Origin: Stachybotrys elegans
Lineage: Eukaryota > Ascomycota > Sordariomycetes > Hypocreales > Stachybotryaceae
NCBI GenBank assembly: GCA_020746835.1
Contig: JAGPNK010000015.1
Location: forward strand, 186,001-250,000
Reading direction: 5' to 3'
Length of the DNA stretch: 64,000 nt
In this document: piece by piece, positions 1-9,979 of the stretch
How positions within the stretch are numbered: the stretch's first letter is position 1
Layout: each line of letters starts with the position of its first letter
Notes under the pieces: model-generated
What the model was told of the DNA's origin: nothing
Database searches by the model: none
What the model saw: the letters and a program-made list of their open reading frames with translations, nothing else
Position numbers and translations under genes: made by a program

Positions 1-1251
1 GACGTTGGGATGGTGGACGGTGATCCATAGCATGATGATACCACACAGGCCCACGGTGTAGCATGTCATGATGGAGGCATATCGTCTCTGGAAGCGGTCG
101 CTGAGCCAGCCATTCAAAACGTAAATGATGGTGGCGAAGATGTAAGGAGGCGTCGTGAGTGCCTGGGCCCTGATGGCCGAGTAGCCCAAGTTGCGAACCA
201 TGGTTGGGAGTGTGTAGGAGAGAGAGTAGGTAGGAATCGAGCCTCCCCACCAGAACATCATCATCATCAGCCACGTCTTGCGGTCCTTGGCGGCGGCCCA
301 GACATCGCTCCACTGGAACTCGTACGTGCCAGCGTTGGGTCTGGAGGCGTACTTGACACGGAGCTTGGCGTACTCGAGTTCATCTGCAGTCAGCCACTTG
401 GTGGTGCGCTTCTCGTCATACTGATGAGGGAAATGCCTGTGACGGTTAGCTATGTGCTGTACGTGAAGAGAAGCCGGGAAAAGCAGACTTACGGCAAGAA
501 CACGAAGGTCATGAGACCGATGGCAACAGTGAGGACACCCTCAATGAGGAAGAGCCATTGCCAAGCTGTGTATCCGTGGTTGCCGTCAAGATGACCGACA
601 CCATAAGCAATGACTCCCGAGAAGGCACCAGCGGCAGTGTCGGCTCCGTAAAAGATGGCCATCCTCGTCGCCAGCTCCTTGGGAGTGTACCACATGCTGA
701 GGATAAAGTACGATCCGGGATAGAGACCGGCCTCGGAGATGCCGAGGGTAAGGCGGACAGCGACGAAGCCGCCAAAGCTGCGGACGAGACACGTCAGGGT
801 CGTGACGGTGCCCCAGGCGGTGACGATGACGGGGAACCAGATCTTGGGACCGAGGCGGCGCAGCAGAACGTTGGAGACGGGCTCCCACAGGCCGTAGGTG
901 AAGAAGAAGACCATGAGGCCCAGGTTAAACTGCGTGGGCGTCATGTTGGCGTCCTCGGCGAAGCCAAAGATCCTCGCGTTGCCGGCATTGCTCCTGTCGA
1001 GCTAGCAGAGGAGGTACAGAACGCTAAGGGTGGGAAGCGGACGCCAATCGACTGTGCGAGAGTTGTAAGCGAGTGTTGAGGAGGAGACTCAGAGCTACAC
1101 CGCGGACATACGCTTTCTCAAGAGCTTCTTGTGGGGAGTTCCCTGGAAGGCCTGGTGCAGCTCCAGGTAGCGCTCATACTCGGGGCGCACCGGTGCAGTC
1201 TGGCCGTCAGAGATGCTACTGCTCTGCTCCTTGGTAGCGTCCTTCTCCATG
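1..1251 (-). CDS. DAL5-like MFS allantoate/anion permease, 3' end off the window, with an in-frame stop
   Basis: Major facilitator of the anion:cation symporter (DAL5/allantoate permease) family, expected in the plasma membrane importing ureides or other organic anions. Exons on the minus strand are 1251-1112, 1051-493 and 436 to beyond base 1. The ATG at 1251 opens a short hydrophilic N-terminus; exon 2 opens with DWRPLPTLSVLYLLC, the usual first membrane segment, and continues to LDRSNAGNAR. Later segments include the family features GISEAGLYPG and WQWLFLIEG. A TAG codon at 1004-1002 sits exactly where the family has a hydrophobic or aromatic residue (LLC-x-LDRSN). Frame and family sequence are intact on both sides, and no alternative acceptor (1002, 995) restores the frame. 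Either a recent null allele or a sequence error. It is divergent from the dioxygenase gene, sharing a 657-bp promoter. The family is clear; the substrate is not. Confidence 0.85.
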
Positions 1252-1908
1252 GCGGCGGACCCGAGTCTTTGCAGGGTCAGACAAATTAAGATACTGAGGC
1301 AGGGTTGTTTAGGTTCTGCTCTAGATTGTCAGACACCAAATGGCTCGATGATGCGACCAATATCATGCGATGCTTTGCTTCAGTCGTGTCTGGTTATCGC
1401 CATTATATACGCCTCCCATGTCCTATCTTTCTCTATCTCCCGTCCGCCACCACAATAAATGCTAATCTTTCTCCCGACGCAGAGAGACACAAGTCTCCAG
1501 CAAAAGGCAAGGTTACCTCTGTATAGATATCTAGTCCAAGACCAATCAGGGACGCAAAGGGCGCTAGAGCAGCGCGGGCCCATTGTCGACAAAGCCTGAA
1601 TAACGGTGGTGATAACGGAGCCTCGGCGCTTCGGCGTTTCGGTGGGAGAGCGACTCTTGGTCGAGTGGCCGAGACAAACCACCCGTCGGTGGATGGGATC
1701 AAGACGGAATTCTCAGTGGATTGCCTGTCTTCAATATTGGCAAATCCGGGGGGTTCCTCATTACAATCCTGCTGTCTCGGTTCATAAGACCCAGCATATA
1801 AGGGCTAATTCAACCATTTTCTTTAAATCCACCAATCTCACCAGGAATCCTCACTTAGAGATCAATATACAATCTGATTCATATTGACTGACAATTTGTC
1901 TTTAAACA
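1252..1908. promoter_or_regulatory. Divergent promoter between permease and TauD-type dioxygenase
   Basis: No coding signal. A TATA-like catataagg lies at 1795-1803, about 105 bp upstream of the dioxygenase ATG. HGATAR-type GATA-factor sites occur as the reverse complement near 1393 (cgataa), 1424 and 1433 (agataG type) and forward near 1611 (tgataa). Four sites is only about twice the chance expectation for this length, so nitrogen control of this promoter is suggestive only. Confidence 0.45.
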
Positions 1909-3100
1909 ATGGCACCATCCGCAACTACCCTCTCAACCGAGGCTCCTCAGGTCCTCGCCACCAAGCTCGTCACCCGCACCAAGAATGCCGACGGATCAGC
2001 TTTGTACCCAGACTACCTCCCCTTCTACGATCCTCTTGAGAAGGTCGAGGATCTGGGCGAGTTTGAGCACTTCGACCCAGGCCACCGCGCTGATCCCCAG
2101 CTGCCCAACCTCCTAGCCACCGCCACCAAGGTCGTCGACCTCTCCCCCATGTCGGCACCGAGATTGATGGCGTGCAGCTGTCGCAGCTCTCGCCCGCCGG
2201 CCTTGACGAGCTGGCACTTATGGCTGCCAAGCGCGGCGCCCTCGTCTTCCGAAACCAGGACTTTGGTGACATCGGCTTCGAGCGCCAGAAGGAGATTGTG
2301 AGGCACTTTGGCCCTCTGCACATCCACGGCTGGGCGCCGCACCCTGCCGCCGGCTCCGAGGAGCACATGATTATCTACGACCACATCGATGATCTCCGTG
2401 TAAGGAAATCGTGGAAGGGCCGCAGCCCCGTGCAGTGGCACACGGATCAGTCCCCTGAGCCCCAGACGCCTGGCACCACCTTCATCTGCATGCTCGAGTC
2501 GCCTGCCGCGGCCGGAGGAGACACTCTGATTAGCTCGAGTGTGCAGGCCTTCAAGTCCCTGTCACCCAGGTTCCGCAAGCGCCTCGAGGGGCTGACTGCC
2601 ATTCACTCCAACAACGATGGTGTGGCGCAAGAGCTAAAGAATGGTAATGGAGCCGTAATGCGCCGTGCTCAGCTTGAGCAGGAACACCCCGTTGTCATCC
2701 TTCACCCTGTTACCGAGGAGAAGGCCCTTTGTAAGTTCAGGGTTGCAGAAGAATCTTGACCTCAACATGATACTAACATACATCAGACGTCAACCCCGTC
2801 TACACCAAGCGAATCGTCGGCTTCGACCAGGAAGAGTCAGACTACCTTCTCAAGTTCCTCTTCGACCACATCGCTAAGCGACAGGACTTCCAGTGCCGTG
2901 TCCGCTACGAGGCTGGCACCGTGCTCGTCTGGGACCAGCGTGTGACCAACCATTCCCAGACCCTCGACTACCCGGCCGGTGAGCGCCGCCATGCTTTCCG
3001 TCTGACTCCTTTGGCCAACAAGCCGATCCCTTCGATGGTTGAGAAGGATGACGGAGAGTGCGACAAGGATTTTGCAAGGGCATCTCTTGGATTGTGTTAG
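1909..3100 (+). CDS. TauD/TfdA-type Fe(II)/2-oxoglutarate dioxygenase, frameshifted
   Basis: Non-heme iron dioxygenase of the fungal taurine/sulfonate dioxygenase (TauD/Jlp1) group, which oxidises a small substrate with 2-oxoglutarate and O2. Exons are 1909-2730 and 2787-3100, with branch site tactaac at 2771. The N-terminus (YPDYLPFYDPLEK, FEHFDPGHRAD) matches this fungal group. The iron-binding HxD is in VQWHTDQS and the distal His in VTNHSQTLDY. The reading frame breaks in the C run at 2144-2148: upstream reads KVVDLSP, downstream resumes as GTEIDGVQLSQLS in another frame, and one extra C would give the expected LSPHVGTEIDG join. No intron consensus explains it. So either a one-base deletion in a homopolymer (null allele) or an assembly error. 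With neighbours for ureide/hydantoin use, a purine-type substrate (compare xanthine dioxygenase XanA) is also possible. Confidence 0.86.
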
Positions 3101-3140
3101 ACATCTGTGCTAAGAGGCCCTCCTACCAGCGCGAAGAGAA

Positions 3141-5228
3141 CTAGAATGTGAACAAGAATTCGTCTGAGAACTCGGGTGTTTGCCAGTGATCCTGTTGCCA
3201 TTGCTTCCAGTTCTCCAACATATCTTCAGTTTCTGCTTGATCTTGTTGCCTCACACCCAACAAATCCAAGTTGGGCATTTCTTGTGCGTGGCCAACTGGT
3301 TGTCCTGGTGGTAAACAAGTATCCGTATGTTTCGTGGCCTCCGCTTGAACTGCTTGGTATCCGGAATACTCATGCTGAAGTGCCATGTGATCTTGGCTAT
3401 TCTCATATACTACCGAGGGCACGGCTGTCATTTGTTGACTAGAGGCCTGGCTCACTTTGCCGACTTGTCCACCAGCTTGCGCAGCAGGTGAATCATCACG
3501 AATCGGCCTTTCAAAGAAATGCAGGATCGACTCAGCATTCGGCCAATATCGAGACAGGTCTTTTAAAGATTCAAGAGCCGAGTCATAGCGCCGTAGAGCA
3601 GAGATGGCGAGCAGCGGGTTTGTGGTCCTGACTTCTGTGCTAATTTGGATCAAGGCCGTGAAGAGACAGTTGATGACCGACATCCATAAACATTTCAGGC
3701 TGTCTGATTCTCGCAGTGTCTGAAATATTGACTGTACCGTACCCGCGGCCGTTACGCAAATCCTAACGTTTTCATTGCGTGCCGCTTCGTCACTGGTACT
3801 CTCGGGAGACGGGTGTGGTTGAAGGCGATGGAGCAGAATGAGAGCCATGTTGTAATGGAGATGCAAATTTGAGCTCCAAATAGGACACCGCGATGTACTA
3901 TTTAGACGCAGCTGCTGCGGGAGGTGAAGGGCCCAAGTTGCCAGTCTCTCGTCTGTCTTTTTGAGAGTTGGCAGCCAAGCCCCTGTTCCAGAAGCCCGCA
4001 GCCGTGCTCTCAAGGCTTCGGAGAGTATCGCGGCAAGCAGAGACATCTGGATGTGGTATTCTGATTGCGCCTGATGGCCACAGTCTAAGAAGTCGGAAGC
4101 CTGTAGCTGCTGCACGTTGCAGTCATCAAGATGGATGGATGGCGGTCTGCCGTATTGCAGGGATATCCACAGATCGCTCTGAAATAGTAACCACCACACA
4201 CGTCGCCACATGCGCTTGTTGTGCGGAACAAGAGTGCTGCCTTGGGCGTCTCGATGCATACCGAGACCCATGGCGGTGCGGCTTGCGATGCCGATCCAGT
4301 GCCAGGCATTTGCAGTCACGTCCTCGACCCCGTCTATGTGCCATGTAAGAAGCAAGGCAGCCTGGACGATGGTGTCGCGATTGCGCTCAAACCCGACATC
4401 GAGCAGCGTCTTTGCGCGACGAAAGAACATGCGCTTGTAAGAATTGCGCTTCTCCGGATGACGGTGGTACAGGACATGAGCTCCCGCGACAAGGATGGAC
4501 TGCAGTAGCACCAACGATGGAGGGTTAGAGGGGTCTCTGCCTCTGTACTGCTGCAGAAATATCGTTTCGTCCACTACTGGGAACCCCGGGTTTATGTGAC
4601 AAAAGAAAGCATCGAGCAGCTCGTCCACAACGGCCCGGGATGGCAGCTGCAGAGCATCAAGTGGAAGCCGATCTGCCGGGCCGTGGGACGACAGCCGGCG
4701 AGCAATGCGATTCGTAGGATAGTGGCAGACTTCGGACGTGTTGACCTGAGCGCCATATTGTTGGCGGACCAGATAGTTGATGTTGGAGACGTCTGTCCCG
4801 ATATAGGTCATGCGCGCCGTGCTGTCTATTGGACGGTCCACGAGCTCCGGCTGGTCTATAAACTCGACGAGGTGTCTCTTGCAAAGGTACTCGCCGTCCT
4901 CGGCAGCACGGACATCCAACCCCGTCACGCCCGCTGACGCCGGGGTCAATGTATGCTCTTCCACATGTGTAGTCAATGGCGAGGACAGCAAATCTGCCGA
5001 CGCCGATGAGCCCGGACGCAATATTCTTGGAGTGTTCTCAACTCGCTGCTGCGAAAACTCTGGGCTTGCTACACGGGTCGACTTGGAGGCCCGCTTCCGC
5101 TTCTGGTGAATGCGGCAGTCGTCCTTCAGGGCTGCTTTGCAGTTGGAGCAGGGCAGCCCGACATCGTGCGCATCGCATTTTACTTTGCGCTGATGGCACG
5201 ACGCACAGGCTGCTCGACCTGGTGGCAC
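3141..5228 (-). CDS. Zn(II)2Cys6 transcription factor with fungal-specific regulatory domain
   Basis: Nuclear regulator, about 695 residues in the open frame. Residues 8-38 hold a binuclear zinc cluster with spacing C-x2-C-x6-C-x8-C-x2-C-x7-C (CASCHQRKVKC...), followed by a basic stretch QKRKRASK. The middle (about residues 190-520) resembles the fungal_trans domain, including RRVWWLLFQSDLWISL and the LQYGRPPSIHLDDCNV segment. The zinc-cluster wording resembles cutinase-factor-1-beta (CTF1beta) regulators, and the C-terminus is acidic (DEFLFTF). The frame opens at a GTG (5228-5226); an in-frame stop lies at 5255-5253 with no ATG between, so the true start must be in an upstream exon. One candidate is an ATG at 5431 joined by an 86-nt intron (about 5314-5229). 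Position inside the cluster suggests a pathway-specific activator of the dioxygenase and hydantoinase genes; that is inference. Confidence 0.88.
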   Translation of the reverse strand: MPPGRAACASCHQRKVKCDAHDVGLPCSNCKAALKDDCRIHQKRKRASKSTRVASPEFSQQRVENTPRILRPGSSASADLLSSPLTTHVEEHTLTPASAGVTGLDVRAAEDGEYLCKRHLVEFIDQPELVDRPIDSTARMTYIGTDVSNINYLVRQQYGAQVNTSEVCHYPTNRIARRLSSHGPADRLPLDALQLPSRAVVDELLDAFFCHINPGFPVVDETIFLQQYRGRDPSNPPSLVLLQSILVAGAHVLYHRHPEKRNSYKRMFFRRAKTLLDVGFERNRDTIVQAALLLTWHIDGVEDVTANAWHWIGIASRTAMGLGMHRDAQGSTLVPHNKRMWRRVWWLLFQSDLWISLQYGRPPSIHLDDCNVQQLQASDFLDCGHQAQSEYHIQMSLLAAILSEALRARLRASGTGAWLPTLKKTDERLATWALHLPQQLRLNSTSRCPIWSSNLHLHYNMALILLHRLQPHPSPESTSDEAARNENVRICVTAAGTVQSIFQTLRESDSLKCLWMSVINCLFTALIQISTEVRTTNPLLAISALRRYDSALESLKDLSRYWPNAESILHFFERPIRDDSPAAQAGGQVGKVSQASSQQMTAVPSVVYENSQDHMALQHEYSGYQAVQAEATKHTDTCLPPGQPVGHAQEMPNLDLLGVRQQDQAETEDMLENWKQWQQDHWQTPEFSDEFLFTF

Positions 5229-5456
5229 CTTGTTAAGACAGACCCGGTCCAGCTACTGTGTGACTTACTGGCTGCTTGGGCTCTCGTAAGTCTCTGCATT
5301 ACCGATTGCTTTACCAGTGACAGCAAATAGGAGGCGGCCGGGAGTGGTGCAGTCAAACTCTGCCAACTCAAATGACCCTCTCCGTTCCGCTCCTGTTGCC
5401 GCGCTGCACGCTGGCATCTGCCCCATCTCATATCCCCCCATAGTGACTAGAGTTAC

Positions 5457-5748
5457 GATAAGCAGCACCATGGATCGAAGCTGTGGAGAGTTGGTGGAGA
5501 TATACCAAGACATGCGAGGGAATCGACCCAAGATAAGCCAGTTGGGGTTTCCAGCGATATCGTTGCGCCGGTATTTGGACGCTTATCAGGACCACCAGTT
5601 CGCCGATCCGCCGTCTTATCTTTTGCTCTCGCGGCATGACACACTCTTGTATTGCCTTATCGTAGCCTGTAGTTGCCAGTCGGAACTTCGGCCATCTGGC
5701 CCTGGATTTTGGCCGGCATAGGTCGGGGTTTATGAGGCTGATGATAAT
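5457..5748. promoter_or_regulatory. Cluster of six GATA-factor sites upstream of the hydantoinase gene
   Basis: Within about 290 bp there are GATAAG at 5457-5462 and 5532-5537, CTTATC (GATAAG on the other strand) at 5582-5587, 5615-5620 and 5656-5661, and TGATAA at 5742-5747. Chance expectation for HGATAR on both strands here is about 0.9. This matches binding sites of AreA/Nit2-type nitrogen regulators. A (TAAT)n run follows at 5746-5760. The block lies 120-410 bp upstream of the hydantoinase ATG and overlaps the uncertain 5' end of the regulator gene. Function is inferred from motif density. Confidence 0.6.
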
Positions 5749-5870
5749 TAATTAATTAATCCCTGAATCTCAAACACTTGCTAATTCAGTCGACATTTCG
5801 CCTTCTGGCAAACGATCTTGTTTGAGAGTGACAACAAATCCGTTGCTGTGGATCAGTTTACAAATACACC

Positions 5871-7426
5871 ATGGAATATGACCTCGTTATAACTAACGGA
5901 GTCTGCGTTACGGCCAGCGATGTTGCAGCCTGGGATATTGCCATCAAAGATGAAAAGATTGTTCTCCAGGCGCCATCCGGCTCACTGGCTGAAGCCAAAG
6001 CTAAGCGGATAATCGATGCCCAGGGCGGCTATGTCATGGTGAGACCTACAAGAGATACATCAAGCCTTTATGAGCACTAACATCGACGTAGCCCGGAGGC
6101 ATCGACTGCCATGCTCATCTCGACGAGCCTGCCATCTTCATCAAGGGCTCCAACGGCCGCTCTGCTGATAGCTGGGAGACGGGAACAAGATCCGCTGTCG
6201 CCGGCGGAAACACAACCATTGTCGCCTTTGCACCACAGGGAAAGGGCCAACACTCACTGCTCGCTGCTGTTGAGACGACGCACAAGCTGGCCACCGGCAA
6301 CTGCTACACCGACTATGGATTCCATGTGCTTATGTCGGATCCCAACCCTCAGGCCCTTGACGAGTTCAAGACGTTGAAGGAAAAGGAGGGCATCTCATCT
6401 GTCAAGATCTACATGACCTACACGGCTCTGCAGCTGCGCGACGACCAGATCTTGAGCGTCCTGCTCAACGCCAGGCAGAATGAGATTCTCACCATGGTCC
6501 ACGCGGAAAACGGAGACGTGCTCAACTGGCTGACGGACCAGCTCGAAGCCCAAGGCAAGTTTGCGCCCAAGTACCACTCCAACTCGCGGCCTCCTGTCCT
6601 CGAGGCCGAGGCCACCAACCGAGCCATCGCCCTCTCCTCGCTCATCGCCAACACGCCCATCCTGCTCGTACACATCAGCGACCCCTCGGCCGCCAACCGC
6701 ATCCGCATCGCTCAAAACGCCGGCCAGCCCATCTTTGCCGAGACTTGCCCCCAGTACCTCTTCCTCACGCGCGACGACCTCGACAAGCCCGGCTTCGAGG
6801 GCGCCAAGTGCGTCTGCTCGCCGCCGCCCCGCACAAAGTCGGACCAGGACGCCATCTGGACCGGACTGGCCAACAGTACCTTCACCGTGCTGAGCTCCGA
6901 CCACTGTCCGTTCAAGTACGAGGACAAGGAGGCCGGCAAGCAGTGCTGCGTCAACGACGAGTATCCTGTCGGCCGCTTCCGGTACATCCCCAATGGAATC
7001 CCAGGAATCGAGACTCGTCTGCCCCTGGCCTTTTCAGCTGCGAGGTTGGCCTTGACAAAGTTTGTCGAGGTGTCTTCCACCAACGCCGCTAAGCTCTATG
7101 GTCTGTACCCTCGGAAGGGCGCAATGATTCCGGGAGTGTCCGATGCCGATCTCGTCATTTGGTATCCCCAGGACAAGCTGGGCGACATTTCCATAACCAA
7201 TAGCATGTTGCACCACGATGTTGACTACACGCCCTACGAGGGCAAAAGAGTCCAGAACTGGCCGCGCTACACGATTTTGAGGGGCAATGTGGTCTGGGAT
7301 CGTGACGGCGGCGGTATTGTGTCAGAGAAGGGCGTGGGCCAGTTTGTGAAACGGGGATCAAGTAGTTTGGCACGTATCTGGGAGACGGTTCGCGAAGATG
7401 GGCCACTTGATCTAGAGAAGCTGTAA
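5871..7426 (+). CDS. Dihydropyrimidinase / D-hydantoinase family cyclic amidohydrolase
   Basis: Binuclear-metal amidohydrolase that opens cyclic amides (dihydropyrimidines, hydantoins or allantoin-like rings). Exons are 5871-6038 and 6092-7426, giving 500 residues, normal for the family. The metal HxH is H63-A-H65 in PGGIDCHAHL; the carboxylated lysine is K161 in SVKIYMTY; further ligands are H193 in VHAENGD, the His of VHISDPSA and the Asp of SSDHCPF. The segment PVGRFRYIPNGIPGIETRLPL matches the substrate-loop end of the fold, and NAAKLYGLYPRKGAMIPG is the usual C-terminal motif. All catalytic residues are present, so this is the intact enzyme of the cluster. Together with a ureide-type permease and GATA sites it suggests use of cyclic amides as nitrogen source. 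Exact substrate is not visible; dihydropyrimidinase and allantoinase-like activity are both possible. Confidence 0.93.
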
Positions 7427-7566
7427 TACGACGTCAACCTGCTGCTGTGGCGCAAAGAAGCAAGGATGAGCTCCATGCAGTGTGAGTGAGTGTATACATT
7501 AACTATGTACTTTTGCGTCCGACATGTCTTGTGATATTTACAGGGCATATACACATCGCGACTTAT

Positions 7567-8535
7567 TTACAGAATAGTCGGATCATCCAAACCCTTGAAG
7601 AGCTCAACGCCCCATTCGTAGCCAGGGTTGTTGAAGCGAGTCTTCCTGTCCTGCTTGGCAATCTCCTGCATCTCCTCCTCGGTGAAGTGGATGTCAAGAG
7701 CACCCAGGTTCTCCTCGAGTGTGGTGGCTCCCTTGCTTATTTCAGGGGCCACGGTCGTGCCTCGCTGGATGCCCCAAGCAATCACGGTCTGGGCGACGGT
7801 GGCGTTCTTCTTCTCGGCCAGGGCCTTCCAGAAGGGATCCTCAAGGACAGAGTTGTCACCGAGGGGCGATGACGCAATGACCTTGATGCCGCGCTCGAGA
7901 TGCCAGTCAACCCACTCTTGCTGCTGGAGGTACGGGTGCAGCTCGAACTCGTGAGCATAGGGGCAGATGGTGCAGACGGAGAGAATGGCCTCGAGGTCTG
8001 CGGGAGCAAAGTTGGCCACGCCAATGTGCCTGGTACGGCTTGCTCTGACGAGGATTTCCATCTCCTTCCACGTCTCGATGAGGGTTGTCTCGCGGTCCAG
8101 CTCCTGGGTACCGCGCTTGAAAGCGACGGGCCACTCAACCAAGTACAGATCAATGTAGATGGTCAGAAGATTACCCATGGAGTTCTCGACACCCATAAGA
8201 ACTTCCCTGCCCTTGTGGCGATCATTGGGCAACTTCGAAGTCACCCAGAAGGCTTCACGGTCCGCTTCGCAAATACCTTCACCAACAGTAGGTTCATTGG
8301 CTGAAATCGAGAGCTGTTAGTCGTGATCAATTAGATGGTACGGGGAGGACCTACAGTACGAAGGCGCTGCCACAAAGTTTACGTAGCCCAGGTCGAGGGC
8401 TTGGCGAACGGTGCTTGTGGCTTTGTAGAAATCGATGCCAGCTGTGTCCAGGCCAAGGGGTGGAATGTCCTGTCCCGTCACCATGGCGGTCGCGGTGCCG
8501 AGCAAGGCCGATGCAAGGAAGCTTTTGACCATCAT
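7567..8535 (-). CDS. Aldo-keto reductase-like protein with signal peptide and altered active site
   Basis: 304 residues; exons on the minus strand are 8535-8355 and 8300-7567 (54-nt intron, branch gactaac). The N-terminus MMVKSFLASALLGTATAMVTGQ looks like a secretion signal, followed at once by IPPLGLDTAG, the usual start of an AKR barrel. Strong family features follow: SNEPTVGEGI, WVTSKLPN, RHIGVANF, EFELHPYLQQ and VIAWGIQRGTTV. The catalytic tetrad is changed: Asp of the DTAxxY motif is Val (NFVAAPSY, Tyr kept), and His of DLYLxHWP is Glu (DLYLVEWP), the change known from 5-beta-reductases. The Lys of VTSK is kept. A second ATG three bases in (8532) is equally possible. It lies tail to tail with the hydantoinase gene, 140 bp apart. 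Whether it still binds NADPH outside the cytosol is doubtful. Confidence 0.88.
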
Positions 8536-9979
8536 TTTTAGGTGAGGGTACCAAATCACTCGGAGGATAATAGAGTGGACGATGCTGATCGTTTGCAGGG
8601 GCTGATCTCCAGATCGACAGCGGGATGACGAAGAGGTTACTCGAGGTGGTGTGCGGCAGCGTTTATTCACTTTAAATACTGCGTTTCATCTCCAACATGC
8701 CTCTGGCAAACATGGACTGACGTACGCACTTTGACCGCCCATGAAGCTCGGCAAGGGGTGCCTGTCGCAGGCCCTTGTGTAAGTCGGTTCTCCGGCGCCC
8801 GACTCTGCAGTCATCACCTTGCGTCAGGCCTCCGCCCTCATCCCCACAAACGGACAATGGGACAAGAGCCTCCGTCAATACATGAGAGCGCGTGCACCCC
8901 TGTATCGTAAGCGAGCCAATGGATCCCGGGCCAGATAGCATCACAGCGCCGTACCGAGAAGGCCGTACGAGTCCCAGAGGAGCAGGTGAGCGCTCAGTGA
9001 CTCAAAAGGGCATGCAACCGTACCTCCAGGAAGTCCCTCGATGCCTTGGCGCTTGCCGCAATTGGTGGCCGTCGTATACGGTACGGTCTCGTGAGCTTTT
9101 GTCTGACATTGTGGGCGCTGGTGGTTCATATCAGCGAACCCACCGCTGCTTACGTCTTTCTCCCTCTGGAATGGGAAAAAACACATGCCGACACAGCAAC
9201 CGCCGGCAGAGGTGATGCGCACAGGGGGTTGGCAAGTCTCGCCGACTCCCACTCGGCACACGACCTTGGCATTGCTCAGACCTGCCGAATTAACCTTGCC
9301 CAAGCAATGAGGGGTAACGTCCAATGATGCTCTCGGCTCTTACCTCAAGATCAGTGATGATCTGTTTCTCAGTTGCGGAGATCAATACTGCGCCCATGTG
9401 TTGGCATTTCTGGGCATGCAAAGGTGGGCATTCACAAGAAGTCCAGTGGTGGAATCCCTCCTCAGGCATCTCCGAAAAAAACTGTTAGCTCTTGTTATCT
9501 TGAAGAATTTGAAGATATGGTAGAATAACAACAAGGGCGCAGCGAGTCAACGATGCCTGTACATCGTAAGAACAAGTCCGATGAATTAAACCCGCACCGG
9601 AAACGCGTCATTGCGGAAGTACATGGATGAGATGTCAGCACCGTGGATCATCTAATATCCACCCGTAATATGATCAGGGGACTAGGAGAATATTCCGCAG
9701 GGTAGCATTCGGCTCGGTGCTTGCCAGCCAGCCTCTTCTCCGTAGCCCCTCATGATCCGAGGTCCAGAGTTCTAGCATGATCTGCATCGCCGGAGAATGC
9801 CGAGGGATTCATCCAGACAAGGCGTATACCCGGAGGAGGAACTCTCTTCTATTGAGTTTATATCGTCTGTATCGTCAAGGCCTCTTCGAAGCTGCTGGTC
9901 TGTGTCCCACTGGGATGGGCATTTGGGAATCCCACATAATAGCCAACAAGCAGTTCAGGCCGACCATTGCAACACTAGA
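8536..9979. other. Intergenic, no gene recognised
   Basis: About 1.4 kb between the aldo-keto-reductase-like gene and the 3' end of the P450 gene. Only short overlapping frames occur, none with family features, signal peptides or plausible splice structure. Confidence 0.6.

Noticed and set aside
558..1079. 173-codon plus-strand frame
   Set aside because: Antisense to the permease exon; no family features.
6395..6904. 169-codon minus-strand frame
   Set aside because: Shadow of the hydantoinase coding exon; periodic high GC in third positions explains it.
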